Shown: positions 19,165-29,768 of the stretch, piece after piece | Numbering within the stretch: position 1 is the first letter of the stretch | Layout of the letters: the number at the start of each line of letters is the position of its first letter | From: Bacteriovoracaceae bacterium | GTDB taxonomy: Bacteria; Bdellovibrionota; UBA1018 | Assembly: GCA_947447665.1 (NCBI GenBank) | Contig: CANFJX010000002.1 | Coordinates: 124,001 to 188,000, forward strand | Length of the DNA stretch: 64,000 nucleotides | Direction: 5' to 3' | Translations under genes and position numbers: made by a program | Notes under the pieces: model-generated | Told to the model about the DNA's origin: nothing | Seen by the model: the letters and a program-made list of their open reading frames with translations, nothing else | Databases searched by the model: none

Positions 19165-20157
19165 ATGAGTAAATGTCAAAAAGAGATTCGTTCACCTTAT
19201 CTTAAAGCGGGAGAAGCGGGGGGGCGACTCATTCGGCAGGTGATTCGATTGTTGCGCGAACAAGGCGTTCGGCTTCCAATAGATGCGCATATCCTCATCG
19301 CTGTTTCGGGCGGCTCAGATTCTGTGGGCCTGGCTCACTTGATGCTTCATTATGGAAGAAAAATGGTACAGCCGTCACAAATCTCTCTTTTGCATATTAA
19401 TCACCAATGGCGAGGGTCTCATTCGGATCAGGACAGTCTCTTTGTCGAGGCATTGGGGAAGAAGTGGGGTGTGCCGGTAATAACTCGAAAAGTTCCAGCC
19501 CCATTGCAGGGATCAGGAAAATCTTGGGAAGATGAGGCTCGTCGAGCTCGTAAAAAAGTTTTTTTGGAAGAAAGTCGGAAATTGGGGGGCGCCAAAGTTC
19601 TGACAGCCCACCATGCAGATGATTTGGCAGAGACGGTTTTATGGCGAATTTTAACGGGTGCGGTGGAAACTCATGGGGGTGGTATTCTTTTTCAAAGTGG
19701 TACCGAAATGCGACCGTTGTTGAAGACGAGAAAAAGCTTGGTCCGAGATTATTTGCTCGAGGTGGGTCAAGATTACCGTGAGGATCAAACGAACTCCTCG
19801 GATCGGTTTTTGCGCTCTCGAATGCGTCAGGTTTTGATGCCTGAAGTGGAGAAGCTTTTTCCAAAGGGCATTCATCATCTCATGGAACTGGCTGCTCGCG
19901 CACAAGCGAGGCAGCGCGGTCTGACGGAAGGCAATGATCAGCGTCCGTTAAAGGAGAGTCTTATTCCACAACAGGCTTTATTGGAAATGAGTGGATTTAA
20001 GCCTCGACGAAGGCATCTTGAGTTCATTCAGGAAAAAATGATAGGGAGGAAAGCAGGCTTTGGAGAGCTGCACCTTCCTGGTGGTTGGAAACTGACACGA
20101 GAGGAGACGCAGAAAAACTCAGTTGAGCGCTGGATTTTGGAAAGGATTAAGCGTTAG
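19165..20157 (+). CDS. tilS: tRNA(Ile)-lysidine synthase
   Basis: ILIAVSGGSDSVGLAHLML, HINHQWRG, TAHHADDLAETVLWR. Confidence 0.93.
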   Translation: MSKCQKEIRSPYLKAGEAGGRLIRQVIRLLREQGVRLPIDAHILIAVSGGSDSVGLAHLMLHYGRKMVQPSQISLLHINHQWRGSHSDQDSLFVEALGKKWGVPVITRKVPAPLQGSGKSWEDEARRARKKVFLEESRKLGGAKVLTAHHADDLAETVLWRILTGAVETHGGGILFQSGTEMRPLLKTRKSLVRDYLLEVGQDYREDQTNSSDRFLRSRMRQVLMPEVEKLFPKGIHHLMELAARAQARQRGLTEGNDQRPLKESLIPQQALLEMSGFKPRRRHLEFIQEKMIGRKAGFGELHLPGGWKLTREETQKNSVERWILERIKR

Positions 20158-20294
20158 CATGAGTGATCGAGCAGATGGGGAGAGATGGACGTGTTCGTCA
20201 GGGGCCTTCTATTTGACGTTTGCTCATGTCTTAAAATTGATTTTGCTTAGGTTTTTATGTTAGCCTGTAAAAACGAGAGGGTTGGATTACATAA

Positions 20295-22226
20295 ATGAAG
20301 CCATCGCAGAAAACAGTAGCCCTGTGGCTAGTATTAATTCTTCTATTTGCTAGTCTTTTCAAAATCTTTGACACTGGAAACCGACATCCTCGCGGCGTCA
20401 AGTTCAGCGAGTTTGTCCAATATGTCAAAGAAGGCAAAGTCGCTGATGTGACGTTTAAGGCGGATAACCTGATCGTTGGAACGTTCAAAGACTCCGGCCC
20501 GGACGGTCGAAAGTATTTCGAGGCGATTGGGGATACTGAGAACCCCAAAGTATTCGAGATTCTAGAAAAAAATAATATTATCCCTAATTACGAGCGCGCC
20601 GAGCGGACCCCCGTCTGGCAGCAAGCTCTAATTTCATGGGCTCCGATGCTCCTGCTCTTTGTTTTCGTCTTTCTATTCATGCGCCAAATCCAGGTCGGTG
20701 GTGGAAAAGCGATGTCGTTCGGTAAGAGCAAAGCGCGGCTGCTGACGGAATCGAATAATCGAATTACCTTTAAAGATGTAGCTGGAGCGGACGAAGCAAA
20801 GCAAGAAGTTGAGGAAATCATCGCCTTTTTGAAGGATCCTAAAAAGTTCACTCGCTTGGGAGGTAGAATTCCAAAGGGTGTGCTTCTGATGGGTTCTCCC
20901 GGAACCGGGAAAACTTTGCTCGCTAAGGCGATTGCAGGAGAAGCTGGGGTGCCTTTCTTTTCGATTTCTGGGTCCGATTTCGTTGAAATGTTTGTGGGCG
21001 TAGGAGCATCTCGAGTTCGGGACCTTTTCGAGCAAGGGAAGAAACATGCTCCTTGCATTGTTTTTATCGATGAAATCGATGCAGTCGGCCGTCACCGCGG
21101 TGCCGGTCTCGGCGGTGGGCACGACGAGCGAGAGCAGACGCTCAATCAATTGCTTGTCGAGATGGATGGCTTTGAGTCAAATGAAGGCGTGATCCTGGTT
21201 GCCGCGACGAATCGACCTGACGTACTGGACCCCGCTCTTTTGAGGCCGGGTCGTTTCGACCGAAGAGTGGTTGTTTCCCCGCCTGATGTGAGAGGGCGAG
21301 AGGCAATTCTTAAAGTGCATACTCGAAAAACTCCTCTGTCGTCCGATGTGGATTTATCAGTTATCGCTAGAGGAACTCCTGGGTTTTCCGGGGCAGATCT
21401 TGAAAATTTAGTAAATGAAGCGGCTCTACTCGCAGCTCGGGTAAACAAAAAGTTTCTTGAGATGACTGATTTTGAGCAGGCCAAAGATAAAGTCCTTATG
21501 GGCGTCGAGCGAAAGAGCATGCTCTTGACCGATAATGAAAAGCGAACCACGGCCTACCACGAGGCAGGGCACACTTTGGTTGGCAAATTTATGCCCGGTA
21601 CAGACCCGATCCATAAAGTGACGATCATTCCGCGGGGCATGGCTCTAGGCGTGACCCAAACCCTTCCTAGCGAGGATCGAGTCAATCTTTCACGTGAAAG
21701 AGCTGAAAATAATATCGCATTCTTGATGGGTGGACGAGTGGCTGAGGAACTGGTCTTGAAGCAAAAGACCACAGGTGCCGGCAATGACATTGAGCGCGCA
21801 ACCGACTTGGCTCGTCGTATGGTTTGTGAATGGGGAATGAGTGACGTGCTCGGCCCAATTACTTTCGGGAAAAAGGAAGAAGCTATTTTCCTCGGGCGAG
21901 AAATTGCGCAACATCGAGATTACTCTGAGCAGACTGCTCAGACCATTGATCGGGAAGTTCGCGATATCGTTGAGCGGAACTATCGAATTGCTCGCGATAT
22001 TCTTTCCTCAAAAATACATATCCTTCACGAACTGGCCAAGGCGCTTCTTGAGCACGAAACCCTGGATGGGGTAGACGTCGAGAGAATTGTCAATGGACTG
22101 AAAGTGGAGCGAGCCCCAGTCTCTGATTCTAATCAGAACCCAACGGCTACTGCTCCTGTAAGCGGTCGCACTGATACTGGAACAGGAACAGGAGGAGGAC
22201 CTACGCCCGCTCCTATGCCAGCTTAG
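20295..22226 (+). CDS. ftsH: ATP-dependent zinc metalloprotease FtsH
   Basis: [51 protein letters not shown]. Confidence 0.98.
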   Translation: MKPSQKTVALWLVLILLFASLFKIFDTGNRHPRGVKFSEFVQYVKEGKVADVTFKADNLIVGTFKDSGPDGRKYFEAIGDTENPKVFEILEKNNIIPNYERAERTPVWQQALISWAPMLLLFVFVFLFMRQIQVGGGKAMSFGKSKARLLTESNNRITFKDVAGADEAKQEVEEIIAFLKDPKKFTRLGGRIPKGVLLMGSPGTGKTLLAKAIAGEAGVPFFSISGSDFVEMFVGVGASRVRDLFEQGKKHAPCIVFIDEIDAVGRHRGAGLGGGHDEREQTLNQLLVEMDGFESNEGVILVAATNRPDVLDPALLRPGRFDRRVVVSPPDVRGREAILKVHTRKTPLSSDVDLSVIARGTPGFSGADLENLVNEAALLAARVNKKFLEMTDFEQAKDKVLMGVERKSMLLTDNEKRTTAYHEAGHTLVGKFMPGTDPIHKVTIIPRGMALGVTQTLPSEDRVNLSRERAENNIAFLMGGRVAEELVLKQKTTGAGNDIERATDLARRMVCEWGMSDVLGPITFGKKEEAIFLGREIAQHRDYSEQTAQTIDREVRDIVERNYRIARDILSSKIHILHELAKALLEHETLDGVDVERIVNGLKVERAPVSDSNQNPTATAPVSGRTDTGTGTGGGPTPAPMPA

Positions 22227-22266
22227 AGCATAGGGCTTAAAATCAGGGCCAAGGTCATGAAACCGA

Positions 22267-23091
22267 GTGGGAGACCTTTTAGCTAACCTTCAATCCAGTT
22301 TGCGGTTGATTGACCTACTGGATGTGGGGATCGTGGCTCTCATTGTGTATCGCGTTCTTCTTTTGATTAAGGGCACGCGAGCCATGCAGATGCTGACGGG
22401 TCTAGGCATTCTGGGCATTGGTTTCTACCTTTCTTCGATGTTTGAGCTGTTTACTACTCATTCTATTTTCTCTCACTTTTTTGATAATTTATTCCTGATC
22501 GTCATTGTCCTCTTTCAGGATGATCTGCGTCGGGCCCTGACTCATGTCGGGAAAAACCCATTTTTCGCTGGTGCCTCTGCTGAGGAGGAGCGCGAAATGG
22601 TCGATGATATCGCACGGGCGGCAGTCCGACTGGCGAAGGAGAAAATTGGGGCTCTCATCGTCTTGGAGAGAGAGACCGGCCTGAAGAACTTTATTGATAC
22701 GGGATCGCGTCTAGATTCGAGAGTGAAAGCTGAACTCATCTACTCCATCTTCGTTCCCGTTTCTCCCATTCATGATGGGGCTGTTATTATTACCGGTGGA
22801 AAAATTGCTGCCGCTGGATGTTTTTTACCCCTTTCAAAAGATCCCAATATTGACAAACGTTATGGAACTCGCCATCGAGCGGCACTCGGGTTAACCGAAG
22901 ACTCAGATGCTATTGTCGTATTAGTTTCAGAGGAAGCAGGAGAAGCTCATCTGGTGAAGAATGGCAAGATTACAACCAATTTAAATGAGCAGGAGCTGCG
23001 TGATAGTTTGTCGGCCCTTTTAGATATTTCTCGCGGACAGGTGAATCTTTCGAGGCGAATGAAGGGTTGGATGAGAAGGGCGAGTCGATGA
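22267..23091 (+). CDS. cdaA: diadenylate cyclase CdaA (c-di-AMP synthase)
   Basis: SPIHDGAVIITGGKIAAAGCFLPLS...YGTRHRAALGLTEDSDAIVVLVSEE; DGA and RHR motifs intact. Confidence 0.95.
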   Translation: MGDLLANLQSSLRLIDLLDVGIVALIVYRVLLLIKGTRAMQMLTGLGILGIGFYLSSMFELFTTHSIFSHFFDNLFLIVIVLFQDDLRRALTHVGKNPFFAGASAEEEREMVDDIARAAVRLAKEKIGALIVLERETGLKNFIDTGSRLDSRVKAELIYSIFVPVSPIHDGAVIITGGKIAAAGCFLPLSKDPNIDKRYGTRHRAALGLTEDSDAIVVLVSEEAGEAHLVKNGKITTNLNEQELRDSLSALLDISRGQVNLSRRMKGWMRRASR

Positions 23092-24017
23092 ACAGGAACG
23101 GACCAGGATTGCAAGGATTTCTCCAAGGTTTGACCGATCACCTCGGTACTAAAGTGGTCTCAGTAGTGATCGCTGTGGTCCTTTGGGGGGTCGTGCTTGG
23201 GTCTCGAAATGTCGAAGTGACCAAAGAAGTGCCCATCGAGATCATGACCTCGGCTGATGTGGTGACGTCGAACGATATTCCTGACCGCGTGCTTTTTCGT
23301 CTTTCCGGCCCAAAGGCTTTTCTTCGAACCATTTTGGACCGTCGTGAGGATCCCATCCGAATTAACTTAAATGGCGTGAAGCCCTCGCTTCTCACTTATC
23401 GATTTTTCTCAGACAGTATTCGGGTGCCTATCGGAGTGAAGGTGCTCTCCGTGAATCCGGCAGCAGTTCAAGTTAAATTGGAATATTTGAAGAGGAAAGA
23501 TGTGCCGGTGCGAGTCGAGGTTAGAGGAGCCCCTCCCGAGGGCTTGCGGTTCGCGGGAGTTCAGCTGAAGCCCGATGTGGTTCGAATTAAGGGGCCTGAG
23601 AGCCGAGTGGACGCAGTCACTGAGATTGCCACTAAGCCTATTGATCTTTCTGAATTGAAACGGAGTACTGAGAAGGAAGTCCCTCTGGATTTACTCAAAT
23701 TAGGGGTCCAGTTGGATGGTCCGCCTCCGCGCGCTGTGATTCAGTTGGATCCGATTTCAGCTAATTTTAGAATTAAGGATGTGGACATTCGCGTTCTGTC
23801 TTCCTATAAAGCTCGAGTAGGTGAAAAAAGTGTTACTGTCATGATCAGAGCGGCTCCCCGTGATTTGGCGTCTCTCGATAAAAATAAGGTCCTCGCTTCC
23901 GTCGATTTAAGAGAGCGGAATAAAGGGCGATACTTTGAGTCGGTCCATGTCACTCTTCCAGCGAGTATAGGATTAGTGAAGGTGATCCCTGATCGTGTGA
24001 TGGTAACTCTCTATTGA
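23088..24017 (+). CDS. cdaR: YbbR-like/CdaR protein
   Basis: Single N-terminal TM then YbbR-like repeats; ATG overlaps the cdaA stop; precedes glmM. Confidence 0.85.
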   Translation: MNRNGPGLQGFLQGLTDHLGTKVVSVVIAVVLWGVVLGSRNVEVTKEVPIEIMTSADVVTSNDIPDRVLFRLSGPKAFLRTILDRREDPIRINLNGVKPSLLTYRFFSDSIRVPIGVKVLSVNPAAVQVKLEYLKRKDVPVRVEVRGAPPEGLRFAGVQLKPDVVRIKGPESRVDAVTEIATKPIDLSELKRSTEKEVPLDLLKLGVQLDGPPPRAVIQLDPISANFRIKDVDIRVLSSYKARVGEKSVTVMIRAAPRDLASLDKNKVLASVDLRERNKGRYFESVHVTLPASIGLVKVIPDRVMVTLY

Positions 24018-25450
24018 TGAAGCGAGGGCGACGGGTGAGGCAAAAACTATTTGGGACTGATGGGATTCGAGGACTAGCTAATCAATTTCCGATGACTGGG
24101 GAAATTGCCATGGCAGTGGGCAGGGCTGTTGCTCATGTTTTGTTTTCTAATCCAAAAACTGTGGTGAAGAGCTCGATTCCAGTGGGGCTGAAGCCTTTAG
24201 AGTCCTCGAAACCGCTTCGTCGCGCCAAGATCGTTATCGGCAAAGACACCCGACTCTCCGGTTATATGATTGAACAAGCCTTGGCCTCTGGGGTTTGCTC
24301 GATGGGTGCTGATGTCATTTTTATTGGTCCTTTGCCCACTCCCGGAGTGGCTTTCGTGACTCAGAGCATGCGGGCAGATGCAGGGATTATGATCTCTGCC
24401 TCCCACAACCCATTTGCAGACAATGGAATTAAGATTTTTACGGCTGATGGTTACAAACTACCCGATGAATTAGAAGCGGAAATTGAGCGTTTGGTCCTTG
24501 CAGCCGACCAAAACACGATTCGGCCGACGGGTGATTTGGTCGGTAAGGCCTACCGAATTGATGATGCTCATGGGAGATATCTGGTCTTTCTCAAGAGCTT
24601 ATTTCCAAAGGATTTGGATCTCCTTGGAATGAGAATTGTTTTAGATTGCGCCCACGGTGCTGCCTACAAAGTGGGTCCTCTCGTATTTGAAGAGTTGGGC
24701 GCAGAGGTGATCAAGCAAGGTGTGAGCCCCGATGGATTGAATATCAATGAGCAATGTGGAGCCCTTCACCCCGAAGCGGTGGCTGGAGCTACGGTGAAGT
24801 TTAGAGCCGATGTTGGCATCTCTCTTGATGGAGATGGAGATCGCTGTATTCTTTGCGATGAGAACGGTGAAATCGTTGATGGTGACCAGATTATGGGCCT
24901 CTGCGCTCTTCAGATGTCGCAAGAGGGCTCCCTTAAAGGAAAAACCGTGGTGGCCACACCGATGTCTAATCTTGGTCTTGAATTGACCCTCAGGCAGCAC
25001 GGGATCTCCATGGTTCGAGCCCAGGTGGGCGACCGATATGTGGTGGATACGATGCGAAAAAATGGATTTAACCTCGGCGGAGAGCAATCAGGGCATATCG
25101 TTTTCTTGGATCAATCGACGACGGGCGACGGAATTGTGGCCGCTCTCAAAGTTCTTGAGGCCATGCGTAGGACTGGAAAGCCGCTTTCAGAGCTGAAAAA
25201 GGCGATTCATCTTTTTCCTCAGGCCCGTGAAGATGTTCGAGTTGCCAGGCGGGAGCCGTTTGAAAATGTCCCGGCCATTGCTCATGAGATTGCCAGTGGC
25301 CAGGCTGTGTTGGGCCAGACGGGAAGAATCTTTGTGAGGTACTCAGGTACCGAAGCTCTAGCCCGAGTACTAGTTGAGGGCGAAAATATGAGTCAGATTC
25401 AGGATATTGCTCGTAAGATTGCTGCTAGCATTCGGGAAAATCTCGCATGA
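24014..25450 (+). CDS. glmM: phosphoglucosamine mutase
   Basis: KLFGTDGIRGLAN, MISASHNPFADNGIK, DGDGDRCILCDENG. Confidence 0.97.
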   Translation: MMKRGRRVRQKLFGTDGIRGLANQFPMTGEIAMAVGRAVAHVLFSNPKTVVKSSIPVGLKPLESSKPLRRAKIVIGKDTRLSGYMIEQALASGVCSMGADVIFIGPLPTPGVAFVTQSMRADAGIMISASHNPFADNGIKIFTADGYKLPDELEAEIERLVLAADQNTIRPTGDLVGKAYRIDDAHGRYLVFLKSLFPKDLDLLGMRIVLDCAHGAAYKVGPLVFEELGAEVIKQGVSPDGLNINEQCGALHPEAVAGATVKFRADVGISLDGDGDRCILCDENGEIVDGDQIMGLCALQMSQEGSLKGKTVVATPMSNLGLELTLRQHGISMVRAQVGDRYVVDTMRKNGFNLGGEQSGHIVFLDQSTTGDGIVAALKVLEAMRRTGKPLSELKKAIHLFPQAREDVRVARREPFENVPAIAHEIASGQAVLGQTGRIFVRYSGTEALARVLVEGENMSQIQDIARKIAASIRENLA

Positions 25451-26205
25451 TAACACGACTCGGCGTAAATATTGATCATGTGGCCACGCTTCGTCAGCTG
25501 AGGGGTACGCCTTATCCTTCGATCATCGAGGCTGCTCGACTGGCTGAAGCGGGCGGAGCGGAACAAATCACGGTTCATCTCCGGGAGGACCGCAGACATA
25601 TTCAAGATCAAGACGTTCGAGACTTGAAGAAGAATCTTCGAGTTGCACTGAATCTCGAGATGGCCGTGACTCCAGAGATGGTGCGGTTTGCCTCGCGACT
25701 TCGGCCTGACTGGATTTGCCTCGTGCCTGAGAAGCGGCGTGAACTCACCACCGAGGGTGGGTTGGATCTTGCGAGAAATAAAAAGGCGACGAGTGCTGCG
25801 ATTAAAGCACTGAAGAAAAAAGCGATCAAAGTCAGTTGTTTCATTGAACCCTCCATCGAGGCCGTTGAGCTCAGTCATGAACTCGGAGCTGACGCCGTTG
25901 AGCTTCATACCGGGCAATATTGCCTTGCCGCCCAGGGTGCAATGGGAGCTCGGTCCGGTTCGCGCAGGAAAAGTGAACTCCTGCGAATTCAGAGGGCAGG
26001 ACTCAGAGCAAGTGAGTTGGGATTAAATGTCCACGCCGGACATGGGTTTGACTACGAAAATATTCAAGAAGTCGTGGTCCTTAAGGATTCTCAAGGCCTG
26101 TCTTTGATTAAGGAATATAATATCGGACACTCAATCGTGTGTCGTGCTGTAATTGTGGGATTGGAAAAAGCGGTCGCTGAGATGCGGGCGCTGATTCAGG
26201 GTTGA
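25447..26205 (+). CDS. pdxJ: pyridoxine 5'-phosphate synthase
   Basis: RLGVNIDHVATLRQLRGTPYPSIIEAA, ELHTGQY, NVHAGHGFDYENI. Confidence 0.97.
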   Translation: MITRLGVNIDHVATLRQLRGTPYPSIIEAARLAEAGGAEQITVHLREDRRHIQDQDVRDLKKNLRVALNLEMAVTPEMVRFASRLRPDWICLVPEKRRELTTEGGLDLARNKKATSAAIKALKKKAIKVSCFIEPSIEAVELSHELGADAVELHTGQYCLAAQGAMGARSGSRRKSELLRIQRAGLRASELGLNVHAGHGFDYENIQEVVVLKDSQGLSLIKEYNIGHSIVCRAVIVGLEKAVAEMRALIQG

Positions 26206-26215
26206 TTCGAGTTGA

Positions 26216-26725
26216 TCAACTCAATAGAATTTGAATATCTCGCAAACTCTGAGCTTTTGATTCATTCTCGCCCGAGCTGTGAACCAAAGCTACCCGAAAA
26301 ATCCGTCCCGATTTGAGGACCTGCGCCTCAAACTTAGGCCAGGATGAGAGCCACTCCGTAATGACGATGAGATCTCGGTCCCAGAAGTAGGAGGGGATGC
26401 CCGCATCGTCGATTTCGAGTTCAGATCTGAGGCGATAAAAGTCCATATGAACGATTGAGCCCTTGGGGGAGTCGTATTCATGGGCAATGGCGAAAGTCGG
26501 ACTTCCTTCGGGGGGCTGATCAAGCCCTAGCCCTGAGAGAAGAGCACGCGCGAAGGTGGTTTTACCAACACCCATGGGGCCTTCAAGTAGGACTCGGTCC
26601 TTTGGTCTGAGTTCGCGAGCGAGATCCAAAGCGATTTGGACCATTCGATCTTCAGAGCAATGGGATTCGGCTTTCCAAGGGGATGCTAAGTTCTGCTGAT
26701 TTAAGGTCTTTGAATGCATTTCCAA
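26216..26725 (-). CDS. tsaE: tRNA threonylcarbamoyladenosine biosynthesis ATPase TsaE
   Basis: VLLEGPMGVGKTTFARALLSGLG, SPTFAIAHEYD, HMDFYRL. Confidence 0.94.
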   Translation of the reverse strand: MEMHSKTLNQQNLASPWKAESHCSEDRMVQIALDLARELRPKDRVLLEGPMGVGKTTFARALLSGLGLDQPPEGSPTFAIAHEYDSPKGSIVHMDFYRLRSELEIDDAGIPSYFWDRDLIVITEWLSSWPKFEAQVLKSGRIFRVALVHSSGENESKAQSLRDIQILLS

Positions 26726-28247
26726 TATTCTCAGTAATATCCGGGGCAGTCATACTTCGATGACCGTAAGTTCGTGCTGCAAAATCGCCGGCTAGGCTGT
26801 GGAGATAGACACTCAGCAAAGTGGCTTGAAACGGCTCCATTTTTTGTCCCAATAGTCCGCCGATCATTCCTGCTAAAACATCACCGCTGCCAGCGGTAGC
26901 CATTCCGTCATTCGGGTAATGATTCAAGTACAGTTGATCCTCAGGCGAGCAAATCAAAGTTGCAGCGCCCTTCAGGAGCACGGTCGAGTGGGTCATCGAG
27001 ACGGCCCGCCGAATGGCTTGGATCGGGTTCTCCAACACAGTCTCTTTGTCCGTATCTAAAAGCCGTGCCATCTCACCGGGATGGGGCGTAAGAACGGTCG
27101 GTGCTCTCCTGTTGATTAGGTGAGAGTGGAGCTTATGATCCCCAATTAAATTCAAGGCGTCCGCATCAATAATGATCGGTCCTGGATAGGTGGCTAGAAG
27201 CTCTTCGAGCAGGTGCTTTCCCTCAGGTCGCAGACCGAGCCCAGGACCAATGACCACGCTTGAGTAGAGCGGAAGGGTTTCTTTATAGCCCTCATACTCT
27301 TCTCCCTCAAGATGGAGCGGGACCGCCATCGTTTCATTCGGGATTTTGTTGAGAAGGGTTTCGAAACAATCCCGCCAGGTGGCGACGGTAACGAGGCCCG
27401 TTCCCATTTTTTGGCAGGCCCGCGCAGCCATTGCAATCGCCCCAATCCTTCCTGGACTGCCACCAATCAGAAGGGTATGCCCAAAAGAGTTTTTATGGCC
27501 GTACCGATCACGCTCCTTAAGGAGAGCGCTCATGGGGTTTTTCATGAGCAGAAATTTGTCGCCCTCTTTTCTAAATCGAGGAGGAAGGGAGATATCCACG
27601 TTGAGGAGGTCTCCTCGTCGGGCTGCTCCGGGAGGAAGAAAATGACCGAGCTTTGGAAACCCAAAGGAGATGGTGAAGGTAGCTAGAATGGAGTTACCGA
27701 GAATGGCTCCCGTATCACCGCTGACACCTGTGGGAATATCCAGTGCAATCACTTCATGACAGTTCAGCGAGTTAATCGTCTCTACGACGTCGTAAAACAA
27801 ACCCTCGAGCGGAGATTTTAGACCAGTTCCCAAAATCCCATCTACAATCGTGAAGGGTCCAGGAGAGCTTTGAAAAAACTGTTGGAGATCCGAGATCGCC
27901 TCGAGATGAGTCAGTTTTGCCTTCATTTTACGAAGGATTTCAAAATTCTTGAGAGCGGCGCCTCGATAGCCAGCTTCCTCTTGGAAGTGAAAGACTCGGA
28001 CCTTTCGCTCTAGGCAGAGAAGTCTACGAGCCACTACAAAAGCATCCCCTGCGTTGTTGCCTTTGCCTGCAAAAACCAGGATTTCGGTGTTTCGGCCAGC
28101 GTTGGGAAATTTTTCTAAAAGGATTTGGGCCCCAGCCCGCCCTGCATTCTCCATAAGAATCGATGCCTCGATTCCATACTCATTTTCAGCGATTGAATCC
28201 AGTTGTCTCATTTCTGCGCTGGAGCAGATTCTCATCGGTGTCAACAT
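26652..28247 (-). CDS. nnr: bifunctional NAD(P)H-hydrate epimerase / ADP-dependent dehydratase
   Basis: YjeF_N region (MENAGRAGAQIL, GKGNNAGDAFVVARRL) plus carbohydrate kinase-like region (TVLTPHPGEMARLL, AGSGDVLAGMIGGLL); start set at MLTPMRIC. Confidence 0.94.
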   Translation of the reverse strand: MLTPMRICSSAEMRQLDSIAENEYGIEASILMENAGRAGAQILLEKFPNAGRNTEILVFAGKGNNAGDAFVVARRLLCLERKVRVFHFQEEAGYRGAALKNFEILRKMKAKLTHLEAISDLQQFFQSSPGPFTIVDGILGTGLKSPLEGLFYDVVETINSLNCHEVIALDIPTGVSGDTGAILGNSILATFTISFGFPKLGHFLPPGAARRGDLLNVDISLPPRFRKEGDKFLLMKNPMSALLKERDRYGHKNSFGHTLLIGGSPGRIGAIAMAARACQKMGTGLVTVATWRDCFETLLNKIPNETMAVPLHLEGEEYEGYKETLPLYSSVVIGPGLGLRPEGKHLLEELLATYPGPIIIDADALNLIGDHKLHSHLINRRAPTVLTPHPGEMARLLDTDKETVLENPIQAIRRAVSMTHSTVLLKGAATLICSPEDQLYLNHYPNDGMATAGSGDVLAGMIGGLLGQKMEPFQATLLSVYLHSLAGDFAARTYGHRSMTAPDITENIGNAFKDLKSAELSIPLESRIPLL

Positions 28248-28291
28248 AGCTCTAATTTGATCACAAGCCGGCCTATTTTGGCAATGCGGAA

Positions 28292-29035
28292 TTAAGCCTT
28301 GAGCGGAGTATTCAAAAGGGAAAGTTGGCTTTTTAAGTCCAATAGAATGGTTTTTTTTGAAACGATGGCCACGATTCCTCGGCACGACTGGATGGGTCCT
28401 ACTCGGACCAGGTAGATCCACTCGTCAGAGCCCACTCCGAAAGCGGATCGAAGTACATTTCTCGCGCTCGTTTGGACGGTCTGGGTCCCAGGGGGCGAGA
28501 GCTCGACGTAGCCGACTTGCTGAATGCCGGTCCAGACCTCAGGTGTGATGCTTGAATTCCAGTTCAGTCCAGTCCAGAGATCCTTTTTGTTTCCAGGGTT
28601 GAGGGTTGCCGAGCTTTTGAGTGTTGGCTGACTCTGGGTTTGGGATGGAGCCAGGGACAAGAAAAGAGCACTCGTGGCCCCTTTTTCTAAGAGCGCGAGC
28701 AGGGCTTGGGCCATTGGGTCGTGGCTGTGCGTCAGAGTCGAACGATCCCAAATGGTCAGTGGAGAGGGCGTTGAGGCTCCTCTCCTTACTTTGGGCTGAA
28801 TCTGGGTGTGCAGTTCAATAGGAGCGGTTGAACGGGTAGACAAGGCGTCTGGACGGGGAGTTGACGCTGGCTTGTGACTCTGCTTTTCTTTTTGGGTGGG
28901 TTTTTGAAGGCCAAGTTTTTTGCGGTCGAGCAAGCGAGTGATGCTGGGAATGCTGATATCTCCCTCGGTTTTGCCGTCGATCGTGAAGTGTGCTGTTCCG
29001 CCGTCTTCTGTGGGTTTCCCGCTTTTGACAGACAT
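28292..29035 (-). CDS. hypothetical protein
   Basis: 247-aa ORF, no recognised motif. Confidence 0.6.
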   Translation of the reverse strand: MSVKSGKPTEDGGTAHFTIDGKTEGDISIPSITRLLDRKKLGLQKPTQKEKQSHKPASTPRPDALSTRSTAPIELHTQIQPKVRRGASTPSPLTIWDRSTLTHSHDPMAQALLALLEKGATSALFLSLAPSQTQSQPTLKSSATLNPGNKKDLWTGLNWNSSITPEVWTGIQQVGYVELSPPGTQTVQTSARNVLRSAFGVGSDEWIYLVRVGPIQSCRGIVAIVSKKTILLDLKSQLSLLNTPLKA

Positions 29036-29249
29036 CTCTGATCCTTTCCTCGATACAAGGTGAGAAGCGCTTTGGGCGAAATGCTCAAAAAGCCTTTGTG
29101 ATCTTGCATAGATAAGTTTAGTGTTTGGCTGGAGTCTTTGTCAAAGCGATACCGAAAATCACCGAAAGCGGGGGTTTTAGTAGTTGACGCGTACGATATG
29201 ACATGGTAGCAATAATGAGATTTCTTGAGAGGAAAAGGGAGAAAAACAA

Positions 29250-29768
29250 ATGCGCTTAACTTCAAAGGGACGCTACGCGGTCCGAGCAATTTTAGATTTA
29301 ACATTTAACTCCAACGGTCGTCCGGTTCGACTTCAGGAGATTTCAGAGCGACAAAAAATTTCTCTTCATTATCTTGAGCAACTCTTTCGGCGTCTTCGAA
29401 AAGGGTCTGTTGTGAAAAGTGTTCGTGGCCCAGGCGGTGGATACGTTCTTTCTAAGGGAATGGATGAAATTTCGGTTAAAGATGTCCTGGTCAGCGTGGG
29501 TGAAAACATCAATCCAGCTCGGGATTTGATCGGCTCTGCTGATATCAAGAGCGATACGGTCGAATTCGTTTTGACTAAAACTTATTTTGAAAATCTTGGC
29601 TTGATCATGCAAGAGTACCTGAGCACCACGTCTGTGGGTGACTTGATTCGTAAAGCTCGGGGCACACAAGAGCTGCCCAAAACAGCGGGAAGTTTGCTGG
29701 ATTTAGGCAACTTCCCAATCCTGGAAGCTGAGTCATTGGATGTCAACAAAGGCCGCGATTTATCTTGA
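29250..29768 (+). CDS. Rrf2/IscR-like transcriptional regulator lacking cysteines
   Basis: MRLTSKGRYAVRAILDL...ISERQKISLHYLEQLFRRLRKGSVVKSVRGPGGGYVLSK; no Cys in 172 aa. Confidence 0.92.
   Translation: MRLTSKGRYAVRAILDLTFNSNGRPVRLQEISERQKISLHYLEQLFRRLRKGSVVKSVRGPGGGYVLSKGMDEISVKDVLVSVGENINPARDLIGSADIKSDTVEFVLTKTYFENLGLIMQEYLSTTSVGDLIRKARGTQELPKTAGSLLDLGNFPILEAESLDVNKGRDLS

Noticed and set aside
20588-21149. Long antisense ORFs inside ftsH (156 and 158 aa)
   Set aside because: Shadow ORFs opposite a highly conserved gene; no recognisable motifs
26652-28421. ORF-track start of nnr at 28421
   Set aside because: The first 58 aa are not family-like; internal ATG at 28247 (MLTPMRICSSAEM) fits YjeF_N
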